Positions 1 to 7,683 of a stretch of 64,000 nt of DNA are shown here, in pieces (position 1 is the first letter of the stretch; each line of letters opens with the position of its first letter). The position numbers and the translations under genes were made by a program. The notes under the pieces are model-generated. The model did not search any database. It had not been told where the DNA came from and saw only the letters and a list, made by a program, of their open reading frames with translations. Source of the stretch: CBDDEC01 sp965198045 (lineage in GTDB: Bacteria; Chloroflexota; Dehalococcoidia; UBA2979); the NCBI GenBank assembly GCA_965198045.1, contig CBDAOL010000012.1, positions 372,001-436,000 of the forward strand, in the 5' to 3' direction.

Positions 1-404
1 GCAGCGACCGGGTCCGCGAAGAACATCACGCCGAAGCGCGAGAAGATGAGGTCGTAGGCGTCCGCCTCGAACGCATGCGCCTGCGCGTCGGCGGTGAGGA
101 ACGAGATGTTCGAGGCGCCTGCCGCTTCGGCACGTGCGCTGGCCGCGTCGACCATGGTCTGGCTGAGGTCGAGCGCGACGACCACGCCATCGGGCGCAAC
201 CGCTGCGGCCAGCGGCACTGCGGTGGTGCCGGTGCCGCAGCCAACGTCGAGGACGCGCTTGCCCGGCTGCGCTGCGGCCACATCGAGGGCGCTCTGGCCA
301 TGCTCCGCAACCTGAGCGTCGAGCTGGTCCTGCATTGCGGCCCAGATGGGGCCGACGTTGGCCCAGAACTTGGCCTGCGGTTCGTTGCCCGGGGCGATCT
401 GCAT
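1..404 (-). CDS. Class I SAM-dependent methyltransferase (C-terminus cut off by the window)
   Basis: The reading frame starts at ATG 404, with an AGGA ribosome site at 411-414, and runs off the left edge, so only about the first 134 residues are visible. The glycine-rich SAM-binding motif I is clear (VLDVGCGTGTT, about residues 46-56). An acidic residue follows at the end of strand 2 (ALDLSQTM), and a later segment fits motif II/post-II (YDLIFSRFGVMFF). This is the UbiE/type-11 methyltransferase fold. The substrate cannot be read from the sequence. A -10-like TAGGCT on the minus strand at 453-458 could be its promoter, leaving a leader of about 40 nt. Confidence 0.85.
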   Translation of the reverse strand, partial: MQIAPGNEPQAKFWANVGPIWAAMQDQLDAQVAEHGQSALDVAAAQPGKRVLDVGCGTGTTAVPLAAAVAPDGVVVALDLSQTMVDAASARAEAAGASNISFLTADAQAHAFEADAYDLIFSRFGVMFFADPVA

Positions 405-491
405 CGTGGCTCCTGACTGTCCGCACGCGGACGTGCGCCATGTGCGGCGGTGAGCCTACCGCATCTGCTTCAGGCGGTGTCGTGTGGTCTG

Positions 492-2138
492 TTAGCAGAC
501 GCCGCAAAGCTTGCAGCCGACCTCGGGGGGCGGGCAGGCGATGGTGGATTTCACCCGGTGGTGCTTGTCCATCTCGCGCAGCAGGAAGGGCTCCGTCAGG
601 CCAACGTCCACGATGTGCCATGGCGGCGCTTCGCCCTCCCACGGGCGAGGGCCATCGAGGCCATGTTCGCGGATGGCGCGGCGGTAGCTGCCGAGGCTGT
701 TGTCGGTCATGTCCTCGAGCATCGTCGCGACGCGATCGTCGCCACGCGAGAGCACGTCGTCGACGCGGGCTGTCCAGGCGGAATCGGTGCGCAACTCGAT
801 GCCGTTGGGGGCCAGGCGCTGCTTGAGGATGCCCTGGCGTTCTTTGACCATCCGGATATCGTTCGCGTCCTCGTACTGGTACGCCGTCCAAGGCTTCGGC
901 ACCGTGGGGCTGACCGACATCACGAGCCGGGTGTCCCTGCCGCCGGCGTCGAGGCGTTCCTTGATGCGGTTGCCGAGTTCGGCCATGGCATAGACGTCGT
1001 TGTCCTCTTCGCCCGGCAGGCCGACCATGAAATAGAGCTTGAAGCGCCGCGCGCCGGACTGGCCGACGAGGTCGGCGCCTTCGAGGATCTGCTCCTCCGT
1101 CACGCCCTTGTTGATCGCGGCGCGCATCCGTTCCGAGCCGGCCTCGGGCGCGACGGTGACCGTCTTCGTGCCGCCGGCGGCCAGGGCCTCGAGCACGTCC
1201 GCCCTCAGGTTGTCGACGCGCAGCGAGGAGATCGAGACGCGCGCGCCTCGTTCATGAGCGCCGACGACGAGCTCGGAGAGGTCCGGGTGGTCCGCGACGG
1301 CGGCGCCGAGGAGCCCGACGCGCTCGGTGTGCTCGACCGAGTGCTCGATGAGCTCGAACAACTCCTCGAGGGGCCGGTAGCGCGGTGGGCGGAACACGTA
1401 GCCCGCGATGCAGAAGCGACAGCCGCGGCCGCAGCCGCGGGCGCATTCGATCAGCGTCATGTCGGACAGCTCAGTGTCCTCGGTGATGACGGTCGAATAT
1501 GCCTCGGTGCCCGCGAGGTCGTGGACGTACTGGCGTTCGATGGCGCCGAAGGCCGGCGGGCGCGTCGGCACGTAGACCCCCGGGATCGTGGCGAGCGTGT
1601 CGAGCAGATCCGCGCGCGAGCCATAGAGACCATCGCGCCACGCGGAGACGAGGTGCGGAACGATCTCCTCGGCCTCGCCGACGATCGCGGCGTCGAGGAA
1701 GGGCGCGACCGGCGCGGGGTTGGTGAGCATGCAAGCCCCACCGGCGATCACGAGCGGATGGCGGTCGTCGCGTTCCTCGGCGCGCAGGGGGATGTTGGCG
1801 CTGCGCAGGCACTGGATCATGTTGAAGTAGTCGAACTCGTAGGACAGCGTGAACGCGACGACCGAGAAGTCCTGCAGCGGCCGCTGCGACTCCAGCGACA
1901 CGACCGGCATCGGGTGGTATTCGCCGGGCCCCGGCGGGTCGTAGAAGGCGCGCTCGCAGACGAAGTCGTCGTAGGCGTTCAGCATCGAGTAGATGGTCTG
2001 CAACGCCAGGTTCGACATGCCGATGTAGTACGAGTTCGGGTACGTGATCGCCACGGGGATGCGGGCGCCCCAGTCCTTGGAGGTGCCCCCCCGCTCCTTG
2101 CGGAGCCGGTCACGGGCGATCTGCCGCACATCAGCCAT
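492..2138 (-). CDS. B12-binding-domain-type radical SAM protein (TIGR03960-like)
   Basis: A 548-residue protein. The N-terminal part (PNSYYIGMSNLALQTIY, AFTLSYEFDYFNM, IAGGACMLTNPAPVAPFLDA, GEAEEI) resembles the B12-binding-like domain found before many radical SAM cores. The 4Fe-4S motif is CGRGCRFC at about residues 235-242, within ECARGCGRGCRFCIAGYVF. The C-terminus ends in a Cys cluster (ACPPPEVGCKLCGVC), which may bind a second cluster or zinc. The pattern fits the uncharacterised TIGR03960 family, which is often followed by or fused to a TIGR03936/DUF2344 domain; neither is present here. The substrate is unknown. The start at 2138 has no Shine-Dalgarno. Instead TACACT lies 6 nt upstream (2145-2150), implying a leaderless mRNA. 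Confidence 0.85.
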   Translation of the reverse strand: MADVRQIARDRLRKERGGTSKDWGARIPVAITYPNSYYIGMSNLALQTIYSMLNAYDDFVCERAFYDPPGPGEYHPMPVVSLESQRPLQDFSVVAFTLSYEFDYFNMIQCLRSANIPLRAEERDDRHPLVIAGGACMLTNPAPVAPFLDAAIVGEAEEIVPHLVSAWRDGLYGSRADLLDTLATIPGVYVPTRPPAFGAIERQYVHDLAGTEAYSTVITEDTELSDMTLIECARGCGRGCRFCIAGYVFRPPRYRPLEELFELIEHSVEHTERVGLLGAAVADHPDLSELVVGAHERGARVSISSLRVDNLRADVLEALAAGGTKTVTVAPEAGSERMRAAINKGVTEEQILEGADLVGQSGARRFKLYFMVGLPGEEDNDVYAMAELGNRIKERLDAGGRDTRLVMSVSPTVPKPWTAYQYEDANDIRMVKERQGILKQRLAPNGIELRTDSAWTARVDDVLSRGDDRVATMLEDMTDNSLGSYRRAIREHGLDGPRPWEGEAPPWHIVDVGLTEPFLLREMDKHHRVKSTIACPPPEVGCKLCGVC

Positions 2139-2144
2139 TGGATC

Positions 2145-2150
2145 AGTGTA
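2145..2150 (-). promoter_or_regulatory. -10 element for a leaderless radical SAM transcript
   Basis: The minus strand reads TACACT, then six bases, then the ATG at 2138. A -10 at this distance puts the transcription start on or next to the start codon. The same arrangement recurs upstream of 2497, 25913 and 35819. Confidence 0.6.
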
Positions 2151-2206
2151 CGGGCGGAATCAGTCGAGGGCAGCGCGACCTCGATGTCGGTCTGCGTCCC
2201 CGAAGG

Positions 2207-2497
2207 TCAGGCGTAGGGGTCGGGTCGGCCCTCTCTGATCGCCTCTTCGCGCTCATCCTGGATGCGCTTGTCTCGGCGCACCAGCGGCCAGGCGCCGAAG
2301 ACGATCACCGCGAGCGGGATCAGAGCGAGGATTGCGTTCGCCAGCAAGAAATACAGCGTGAGCATCAGCAGCGCGATCGCCCCGAGGAACATCGCGAGCG
2401 GCGGTCCCAGTACCGCGAAGACCGCCCTGAGGATGGCCCAGACCTCGCTCCAGGTTCCGGCCTGCGGGTCATCCTGCGGATCGTATCCATACGACAT
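2207..2497 (-). CDS. Small predicted membrane protein, function unknown
   Basis: A 96-residue protein. After a polar N-terminus (MSYGYDPQDDPQAG) there are two adjacent hydrophobic segments of about 20 residues (around 31-52 and 53-70). A charged tail follows (VRRDKRIQDEREEAIREG). I recognise no domain. The start at 2497 is preferred over an upstream in-frame ATG at 2659 because TACACT lies exactly six bases upstream (2504-2509), as for the neighbouring radical SAM gene, and because the upstream part overlaps the divergent 2598 gene. Confidence 0.65.
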   Translation of the reverse strand: MSYGYDPQDDPQAGTWSEVWAILRAVFAVLGPPLAMFLGAIALLMLTLYFLLANAILALIPLAVIVFGAWPLVRRDKRIQDEREEAIREGRPDPYA

Positions 2498-2503
2498 GGC
2501 GAC

Positions 2504-2509
2504 AGTGTA
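2504..2509 (-). promoter_or_regulatory. -10 element for a leaderless small membrane protein transcript
   Basis: TACACT on the minus strand ends six bases before the ATG at 2497. Hexamer and spacing are identical to the site upstream of 2138. Confidence 0.6.
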
Positions 2510-2597
2510 CGGGCTCCGCGAAGCCCGCTTCGGACGCCGAAGCCGGCCGTGGTAGCGTGTCGCCTCGAACGTCGCGACAGGCGAAGGGAAGTCCTCG

Positions 2598-3014
2598 ATG
2601 GAGATGCCGCCCCAGGAGTACGAGCCGCTGCTGATGGAGGCGAACCACGCCATCATCACGGTCTCTCGTGGCGACGGCCGGCCGCCGCACTCGACGCCGG
2701 TCTGGTACGTCTACGGCGAGGGTCGTTTCTACGTCTCGATGACGAAGGACACTGTGAAGTACCGGCTGATGCAGCAGCGCCCAGAGATCTCGCTGACCAT
2801 CGACTCGGACGGCCCGACGGTCGTGGTCGAGGGCACAGCCGTGCTGCGCGACGACGACGGCTTCCTCCTGCAGATGGCGAAGGAGGTCAACGCGCTCTAC
2901 CGACCCAGCCTTGAGCTGCCACCCGACGAGGAGCTGCTGGCGCAGCGGAAGGCGGAGAACCGCACCGTGCTCATGCTCGAACCCTCGAGGGTGAAGGCGT
3001 GGGGCCTGTCGTGA
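2598..3014 (+). CDS. Pyridoxamine-5'-phosphate-oxidase-fold (PPOX class) protein
   Basis: A 138-residue single-domain protein with the split-barrel flavin-binding fold. It has an early strand with ATITVSRGDGRPPHSTPVWY-type sequence, then GRFYVSMTKDTVKYRLMQQ (the typical phosphate/cofactor-binding segment of PPOX-class F420- or FMN-dependent oxidoreductases), and a C-terminal LMLEPSRVKAWG. Length is normal for the family. Whether the cofactor is F420, FMN or haem cannot be decided. An AAGGGA ribosome site at 2584-2589 supports ATG 2598. The stop overlaps the next gene by 4 nt (GTGA), so the two are probably co-translated. Confidence 0.8.
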   Translation: MEMPPQEYEPLLMEANHAIITVSRGDGRPPHSTPVWYVYGEGRFYVSMTKDTVKYRLMQQRPEISLTIDSDGPTVVVEGTAVLRDDDGFLLQMAKEVNALYRPSLELPPDEELLAQRKAENRTVLMLEPSRVKAWGLS

Positions 3015-3895
3015 CGGAGGGCGTCTCCTCGACGTTGTACTTCGGCGATGTCGCGGTCACCCGCGTCGAGGAGTTGGTCCTGCCCACGGCGATGTGGTGG
3101 CTGCTCCCCGACGCGCCCGAGGACGCGGTGGAGCGCCATCGCGAGTGGATGGCGCCCTTCGTCAACGAGCGTGGCCACATCCTCCAGAGCATCCACACGT
3201 TTGTCGTGAAGGCGGACGGCCTGACGATCCTCGTCGACACCGGGGTCGGCAACGGCAAGGAACGCGACGGCGGGATCCCGGCCTTCCACATGCTCGACAC
3301 GCCCTACCTCGAGCGGCTGGCCGCGGCCGGCGCAGCGCCCCAGGACATCGACCTCGTGCTCATCACGCACATGCACACGGACCACTGTGGCTGGAACACC
3401 ACACTCGTCGACGGCGCGTGGCAGCCGACGTTTCCGAACGCGCGCACCCTCTACGTGCGGCGCGAGTGGGAGTACTGGGACGGCCTGGCGCGCAGCGACG
3501 AGGGCAATCAGCTCGTCGAGGACAGCCTGCGGCCGGTCGAGGCGGCCGGCCTCGCCGACCTCGTCGAGGCGGACCATGTCGTCACGCCCTCGCTGCGGCT
3601 CGAGCCGAGCCACGGGCACACGCCCGGCCACGTCTGTGTGCGCATCAGCTCCGGCGGCGACGAGGCGGTCATCACCGGCGACGTCATGCACTCGCCGATC
3701 CAGTGCGCCTACCCCGACCCGCAGCCGCGGCTCGAGAACGACGCCGAACCCGCACGCCTGGCCCGCCGCGCCTTCCTCGAGCGCTACGCCGACAGCGGCG
3801 TCACGGTCCTCGGCACGCACTTCGGCGGCCCTACCGCCGGTCACATCACCGCCGACGGCGACGCCTACCGCTTCGACGTGGTCGAGGGGTTCTAG
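3011..3895 (+). CDS. MBL-fold metallo-hydrolase
   Basis: A metallo-beta-lactamase-fold hydrolase of 294 residues, starting at GTG 3011. The zinc motif HxHxDH is intact (THMHTDHCGW, about residues 119-128). Further metal ligands are present in SHGHTPGHVCVR and ITGDVMHS, and a late His in LGTHFGGP. The start chosen overlaps the upstream stop as GTGA, giving translational coupling; an in-frame GTG at 2999 is the alternative. The family includes lactonases, glyoxalase II-like and organophosphate hydrolases, and the substrate cannot be specified. It is convergent with the next gene and shares the four bases CTAG, which encode both stop codons. Confidence 0.88.
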   Translation: MTEGVSSTLYFGDVAVTRVEELVLPTAMWWLLPDAPEDAVERHREWMAPFVNERGHILQSIHTFVVKADGLTILVDTGVGNGKERDGGIPAFHMLDTPYLERLAAAGAAPQDIDLVLITHMHTDHCGWNTTLVDGAWQPTFPNARTLYVRREWEYWDGLARSDEGNQLVEDSLRPVEAAGLADLVEADHVVTPSLRLEPSHGHTPGHVCVRISSGGDEAVITGDVMHSPIQCAYPDPQPRLENDAEPARLARRAFLERYADSGVTVLGTHFGGPTAGHITADGDAYRFDVVEGF

Positions 3896-4410
3896 GCGGG
3901 TCCGGCGTCTCGCGCGAGGTGGTAGCGCACGCTGGGCGTGCCGTGGTCGTCGTAGCGCGCCACCAGCGAGGCGCCGAGGCGTGCCGCGACGCCCCGCGCG
4001 CCGCGGTTGGCAACTGCCGTCTCGATGATGACCTCAGAGAGGTGGAACGCCTCGAACGTGTAGCCGACGAGGGCGCCTGCGGCCTCCGTAGCGATGCCGG
4101 CGCCGCGGGCGTTCGGATCGAGGGCGTAGCCGACCTCTCCGTGATTGGCGCGCCGCACGAGGCTCAGCAGGCCGATCAGTGCGCCATCCTCGACGCGCTC
4201 GATCGCGAGGTCGAAGAGGGCGTCGAGCTGCCAGGCATCGAGCGCGGCCTGTACGTAAGCGGCCGCGGCCTCCTCGGTCCTCCCGAGATTCGCCGCAGCG
4301 GCGTAGACATCGGGATCGGCGTTCAGTTCCAGGATCGCGGGTACGTCGGAGGGCTCGAAGCGACGAAGCAGCAGCCGCCTCGTGAGGATCGGGAGTCCGT
4401 CGTCACGCAC
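3892..4410 (-). CDS. GNAT family N-acetyltransferase (RimJ/RimL-like)
   Basis: A 172-residue protein. The opening LTRRLLLRRFEPSDVPAI is typical of RimJ/RimL-type acetyltransferases. Motif A for acetyl-CoA binding is seen as GYALDPNARGAGIATEAAGA (about residues 94-113). Motif B follows around VIIETAVANRGARGVAARLG. The GTG start at 4410 lies two bases after the nrdJ stop, so it is probably translated from the nrdJ transcript. The acceptor substrate is unknown. Confidence 0.82.
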   Translation of the reverse strand: MRDDGLPILTRRLLLRRFEPSDVPAILELNADPDVYAAAANLGRTEEAAAAYVQAALDAWQLDALFDLAIERVEDGALIGLLSLVRRANHGEVGYALDPNARGAGIATEAAGALVGYTFEAFHLSEVIIETAVANRGARGVAARLGASLVARYDDHGTPSVRYHLARDAGPA

Positions 4411-4412
4411 GG

Positions 4413-6644
4413 TCAGCTACAGCGCGTGTAGCCGCAGCTCTGGCAGGTGAGGCAGCGTTCGAGGTATTCCATCTGCTGGCCGCAGTCCGGGCACGTCAGG
4501 CCCGAGGCCTCGGCGACCGCTGGCGCCACCGCATCGCCGGCGTCGGCGAGGCCGAAGTGCAGCCGCAGCCAACGGAAGATGTAGTCGAGGACGCTCGTGG
4601 CAAAGGGGATCTCCGCGTTGGCGGTGATGCCGTAAGGCTCGAAGCGCGTCTGTTCGAGCTTCGCTGCGATCTTCTCGAGGCTGACGCCGTATTGGAGCGC
4701 GATCGAGGTCATCAGCGCGACGGCGTCGGTCAGTCCGGAGACGGTCGAGCCCTCCTTCGCCATCTTCACGAAGACCTCGCCCGGGGTGCCGTCCTCGAAG
4801 AGCCCGACCGTGACGTAGCCCTCCTGGTCGCCAACCCGGAACTTGTGCGTGATCGACTGGCGCTCGTCGGGGAGGTGGCGGCGGTAGGGCTCGCTCGCCG
4901 GGCGGTGCGCCGGCGTTTCGTCCGAGGCGTGAGCGAGGACCTGGACCGCGCGCGAGCCATCGCGGTAGACCGTCACGCCCTTGCAGCCGAGCTCGTGCGC
5001 CAGCTCGTAGACCTCGCGAATCTCCTCGACGGTGGCCTCGCGCCGGAGGTTCTCGGTCTTCGAGACGGCGAGGTCAGTGTGGGCCTGGAACGCGGCTTGC
5101 ATGCGCACGTGCGTCTCGGCCGGCACCTCGTGCGCTGTCGCGAAGCGCTCGCGGAGGTCGTCCGGCACCTCGCTGCGGTCCGCCAGGGAAACGCCCGCGG
5201 CCAGCGCCTGGTCGAGATCGTCGGACGCGAATCCGGCGGCGTCCGCGGCTGCTCGGAAGGCGGCATTGACCTCCGGCAGCAGCGTGCCGTCGCCCATGCG
5301 GCGCTGGTGGGCCAGTGAGAACAGCGGCTCGATGCCCGAAGAGGCGCCGGCGATGATCGCGATCGTGCCAGTGGGGGCGATGCAGGTACGGGTGGCGTTG
5401 CGGAAGGTGCGCCCGCCGGCGTAGACCGACTGCTCCCAGTTCGGGAAGACACCCTTCTCGATCCCCAGCTCTGCCGAGGCGTCATCGGCGGCCGCGCCGA
5501 CCTCGGACGAGAGCCGCGTAGCGAGGGCGATCGCCTCGGCAGTCCCGTAGGGGAGGCTGGCCGCGATCAGCAAGTCGGCGAAGCCCATCATGCCGAGGCC
5601 GATCTTGCGATTGCCTCGCACCGCCTCGGCGATCTGCGGGACCGGGAACGTGTTCGCCTCCACGACGTTGTCGAGGAAGCGGACCGCAAAGCGGACGGTC
5701 GCTCGCAGCGCGGACCAGTCGAGGTCGCGCGTGGACTCGTCCCAGAAGCGCGCGACGTTGATCGAGCCGAGCGTGCAGGCCTCCCACGGCAAGAGCGGCA
5801 CTTCGCCGCAGGGGTTGGTCGCCTCGATCTCGCCGAGGAGCGGTGTGGGGTTGGTGCGATTGATCGTGTCGAGGAAGACGAGCCCCGGGTCGCCGGTCTG
5901 CCAGGCCGAACGACAGATCTCGTTGAGCAGCTCGGCGGCGTCCACCTCGCCACGTGGCGAGCCGTCGCGAGGGTCGCGCAGCGGGTAGCTCTCGCCGGCG
6001 GCTGCGGCGCGCATGAAGGCGTCTGTCACGCCGACGGAGATGTTGAAGCGCGTTGCCGTAACGCCGTCGTCCTTTGCGTGGACGAACTCACGGATGTCGG
6101 GATGATCGACGCGCAGCACGGCCATGTTCGCCCCGTCGCGCTTGCCGCCCTGCGTCACGAGGCGCGAAACGTCGTCGTAGTGCTGCAGGACGGAGACGGG
6201 CCCGCAGGCGGCCCCGTGCGTCGTGGCGATGGGCTCGCCGACGCCTCGCAGCCGGGAGAGCGAGAACCCAGTGCCGCCGCCGTACTTCTGCACCAGGGCG
6301 GTGGCCTGAGCGGTGGACATGATCGATTCGAGCGTGTCCTCGACGGGCAGGACGAAGCAGGCGGCGAGGGTGCCCTGACCCGTGCCCGCGTTCATCAGCG
6401 TCGGTGAGTTCGGCAGGAAGCGGAGCGCCGCCATCTCGTCGTAGAAACGCTGCGCCCAGAGCAGGCGCGCCGGCTCGTCCGTCTCCACCTCGGCGATGGC
6501 CGTCGCCACGCGCGCCAGCATCTCCTCGGGCGTTTCGCGCAGCTCACCCTCCGCGTCACGCAGCAGGTAGCGCCGTTCGAGGACCGTACGGGCGTTGTCG
6601 GTCAGCTCGACGGGTGTCGTGCGGACATCGCTGGTGGCGACCAT
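4413..6644 (-). CDS. nrdJ: Adenosylcobalamin-dependent ribonucleoside-diphosphate reductase (class II)
   Basis: Oxygen-independent reduction of ribonucleotides to deoxyribonucleotides using coenzyme B12. The 743-residue chain has a short N-terminal segment (LTDNARTVLERRYLLRD) and a catalytic ten-stranded barrel with FLPNSPTLMNAGT, YGGGTGFSLSRLR, NPCGEVPLLPWEACTLGSIN and RTCIAPTGTIAIIAG. There is no separate radical-generating subunit. The C-terminus is a Cys-rich finger (CPDCGQQMEYLERCLTCQSC, last about 30 residues), typical of NrdJ; its terminal Cys residues probably re-reduce the active site. nrdR lies directly upstream on the same strand, and a palindromic operator overlaps the predicted promoter. 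Length and motifs are normal. Confidence 0.96.
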   Translation of the reverse strand: MVATSDVRTTPVELTDNARTVLERRYLLRDAEGELRETPEEMLARVATAIAEVETDEPARLLWAQRFYDEMAALRFLPNSPTLMNAGTGQGTLAACFVLPVEDTLESIMSTAQATALVQKYGGGTGFSLSRLRGVGEPIATTHGAACGPVSVLQHYDDVSRLVTQGGKRDGANMAVLRVDHPDIREFVHAKDDGVTATRFNISVGVTDAFMRAAAAGESYPLRDPRDGSPRGEVDAAELLNEICRSAWQTGDPGLVFLDTINRTNPTPLLGEIEATNPCGEVPLLPWEACTLGSINVARFWDESTRDLDWSALRATVRFAVRFLDNVVEANTFPVPQIAEAVRGNRKIGLGMMGFADLLIAASLPYGTAEAIALATRLSSEVGAAADDASAELGIEKGVFPNWEQSVYAGGRTFRNATRTCIAPTGTIAIIAGASSGIEPLFSLAHQRRMGDGTLLPEVNAAFRAAADAAGFASDDLDQALAAGVSLADRSEVPDDLRERFATAHEVPAETHVRMQAAFQAHTDLAVSKTENLRREATVEEIREVYELAHELGCKGVTVYRDGSRAVQVLAHASDETPAHRPASEPYRRHLPDERQSITHKFRVGDQEGYVTVGLFEDGTPGEVFVKMAKEGSTVSGLTDAVALMTSIALQYGVSLEKIAAKLEQTRFEPYGITANAEIPFATSVLDYIFRWLRLHFGLADAGDAVAPAVAEASGLTCPDCGQQMEYLERCLTCQSCGYTRCS

Positions 6645-6694
6645 GGTTCAGCCCCGCGCTCCGGACCCGATCCGCGGCTGGACCAGCCGGCGGG

Positions 6695-6716
6695 GAGTAG
6701 AACATATATTCTACTC
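6695..6716. promoter_or_regulatory. 22-bp palindromic operator in the nrdJ promoter (NrdR or LexA site candidate)
   Basis: Two perfect 8-bp inverted arms (GAGTAGAA and TTCTACTC) flank CATATA. On the minus strand a -35-like TTGTCA lies just upstream at 6719-6724, so the palindrome fills the -35/-10 spacer and the -10 region. That is a repressor position. NrdR encoded next door is the obvious candidate. The core GAAC-ATAT-ATTC is also one base from the Gram-positive-type LexA box GAAC-N4-GTTC. Confidence 0.6.
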
Positions 6717-6718
6717 GC

Positions 6719-6724
6719 TGACAA
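6719..6724 (-). promoter_or_regulatory. -35-like element of the nrdJ promoter
   Basis: The minus strand reads TTGTCA, close to TTGACA. The likely -10 (TCTACT, 17 nt downstream) lies inside the right arm of the palindrome at 6695-6716. The leader to the nrdJ ATG would be about 45 nt. Confidence 0.4.
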
Positions 6725-6807
6725 GCGGACGCCACAAGGGTCCACGATCCAGTTTAGACCGCGGGCTCGGAGGCCGTGGTGGCGGGCGGTAACGCCTGTG
6801 CCTGAAC

Positions 6808-7431
6808 CTAGACCGGCCGCGCCGCGCGTGCGGCGTCGAGGGAGATCGGTGAGGCGGTCGCCGCCGCCTCCTCGATCGGGGCGTCCTCGATCGGTGCGTC
6901 CGAGGGCTCGGCGAGCGGCTCGTCCTCGAGGGCGGCGGCAAGTTCGTCGGCGAAGAGGCGCTGCTGCTCGGGGCCGGGCGGGTCGGGCGTGAGGGCGAGA
7001 CGCTGCAGCTCTTCGAGCATCTCCTCGAGCGACACGAACTGGTGGTAGACGCTCGCGAAGCGGATGTAGGCGATCGGGTCGAGCGGCTTCAGCCGGGAGA
7101 TCGCCATCTCACCGATCACGCGGCTCGCGACCTCGCTCTGGGTCGAGCCAGTGAGGCGCTGCTCGATGTCTTCGACGATGGCGTCGATGGCGCCTGTGGC
7201 GAGGGGGCGCTTGCGCGCCGAGATGCGCAGGCCCGTCAGCAGCTTCTCGCGCTGGAACTCCTCGCGTCGGCCGTCCTTCTTGACGACCATGACAGTTCGT
7301 CGCTGGACCTGCTCGAGGGTCGAGAAGCGCTGTTCGCAGTGCTGGCAGAGCCGTCGGCGGCGGATCCCGCCCTCACCGGTGCGCGAGTCGACGACCTTGC
7401 TGGCGGTGCGGCCACAGAACGGGCACTTCAT
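6808..7431 (-). CDS. nrdR: Transcriptional repressor NrdR with a C-terminal extension
   Basis: Zinc-ribbon/ATP-cone repressor of ribonucleotide reductase genes. The N-terminus has CPFC and CQHC zinc pairs with the conserved VVDSR and GGIRRRRLC segments between them. The ATP-cone follows (VVKKDGRREEFQREKLL to YIRFASVYHQF, about residues 49-135). At 207 residues it is about 50 longer than the usual NrdR of 150-160. The extra tail is acidic and Ala/Pro-rich (EPLAEPSDAPIEDAPIEEAA) and looks disordered. nrdJ lies 163 bp downstream on the same strand with a palindromic operator, so autoregulated control of the pair is likely. Confidence 0.95.
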   Translation of the reverse strand: MKCPFCGRTASKVVDSRTGEGGIRRRRLCQHCEQRFSTLEQVQRRTVMVVKKDGRREEFQREKLLTGLRISARKRPLATGAIDAIVEDIEQRLTGSTQSEVASRVIGEMAISRLKPLDPIAYIRFASVYHQFVSLEEMLEELQRLALTPDPPGPEQQRLFADELAAALEDEPLAEPSDAPIEDAPIEEAAATASPISLDAARAARPV

Positions 7432-7636
7432 GACGAACGAGCACTCTCTGGGGGAGCTCGGCAGTGGCTCGAGTGACGGTCTGGGGGGTCCGGTCGGGTG
7501 GGTGACCTCGACGCAGCCAGTACAGCACGCGACTCATCGAGGCCACAACGGGACTCGTCAACAGGTCGTTGCGATGTTGTCCCAATCGACGGTTTGCGCT
7601 GTGGAGTGTGGCCGCCGCGGGCGCGCCGAACGCGAC

Positions 7637-7663
7637 GACGGCGGCCCTCACGGGGCCGCCGTC
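7637..7663. terminator. Strong GC hairpin between ftsZ and nrdR (terminator-like, no T-run)
   Basis: A perfect 11-bp stem (GACGGCGGCCC with GGGCCGCCGTC) closes a 5-nt loop, about 20 bp past the ftsZ stop. No T-tract follows on the minus strand, so it may be a GC-rich or Rho-assisted terminator, or an mRNA-stabilising hairpin at the end of the dcw transcript. Confidence 0.5.
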
Positions 7664-7683
7664 GCTTGGTCCGTCCAGGCCTG

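Noticed and set aside
450..2216. A 588-codon plus-strand frame opposite the radical SAM gene
   Set aside because: It has no recognisable motifs and lies wholly antisense to a clearly conserved gene. Long antisense frames are common in high-G+C DNA. The same applies to 25991-27787, 49491-51182, 52367-53851 and 55026-55955.
7440..7620. Possible structured RNA in the nrdR upstream gap
   Set aside because: No SRP, 6S, RNase P or riboswitch signature is visible; it is most simply a promoter region.
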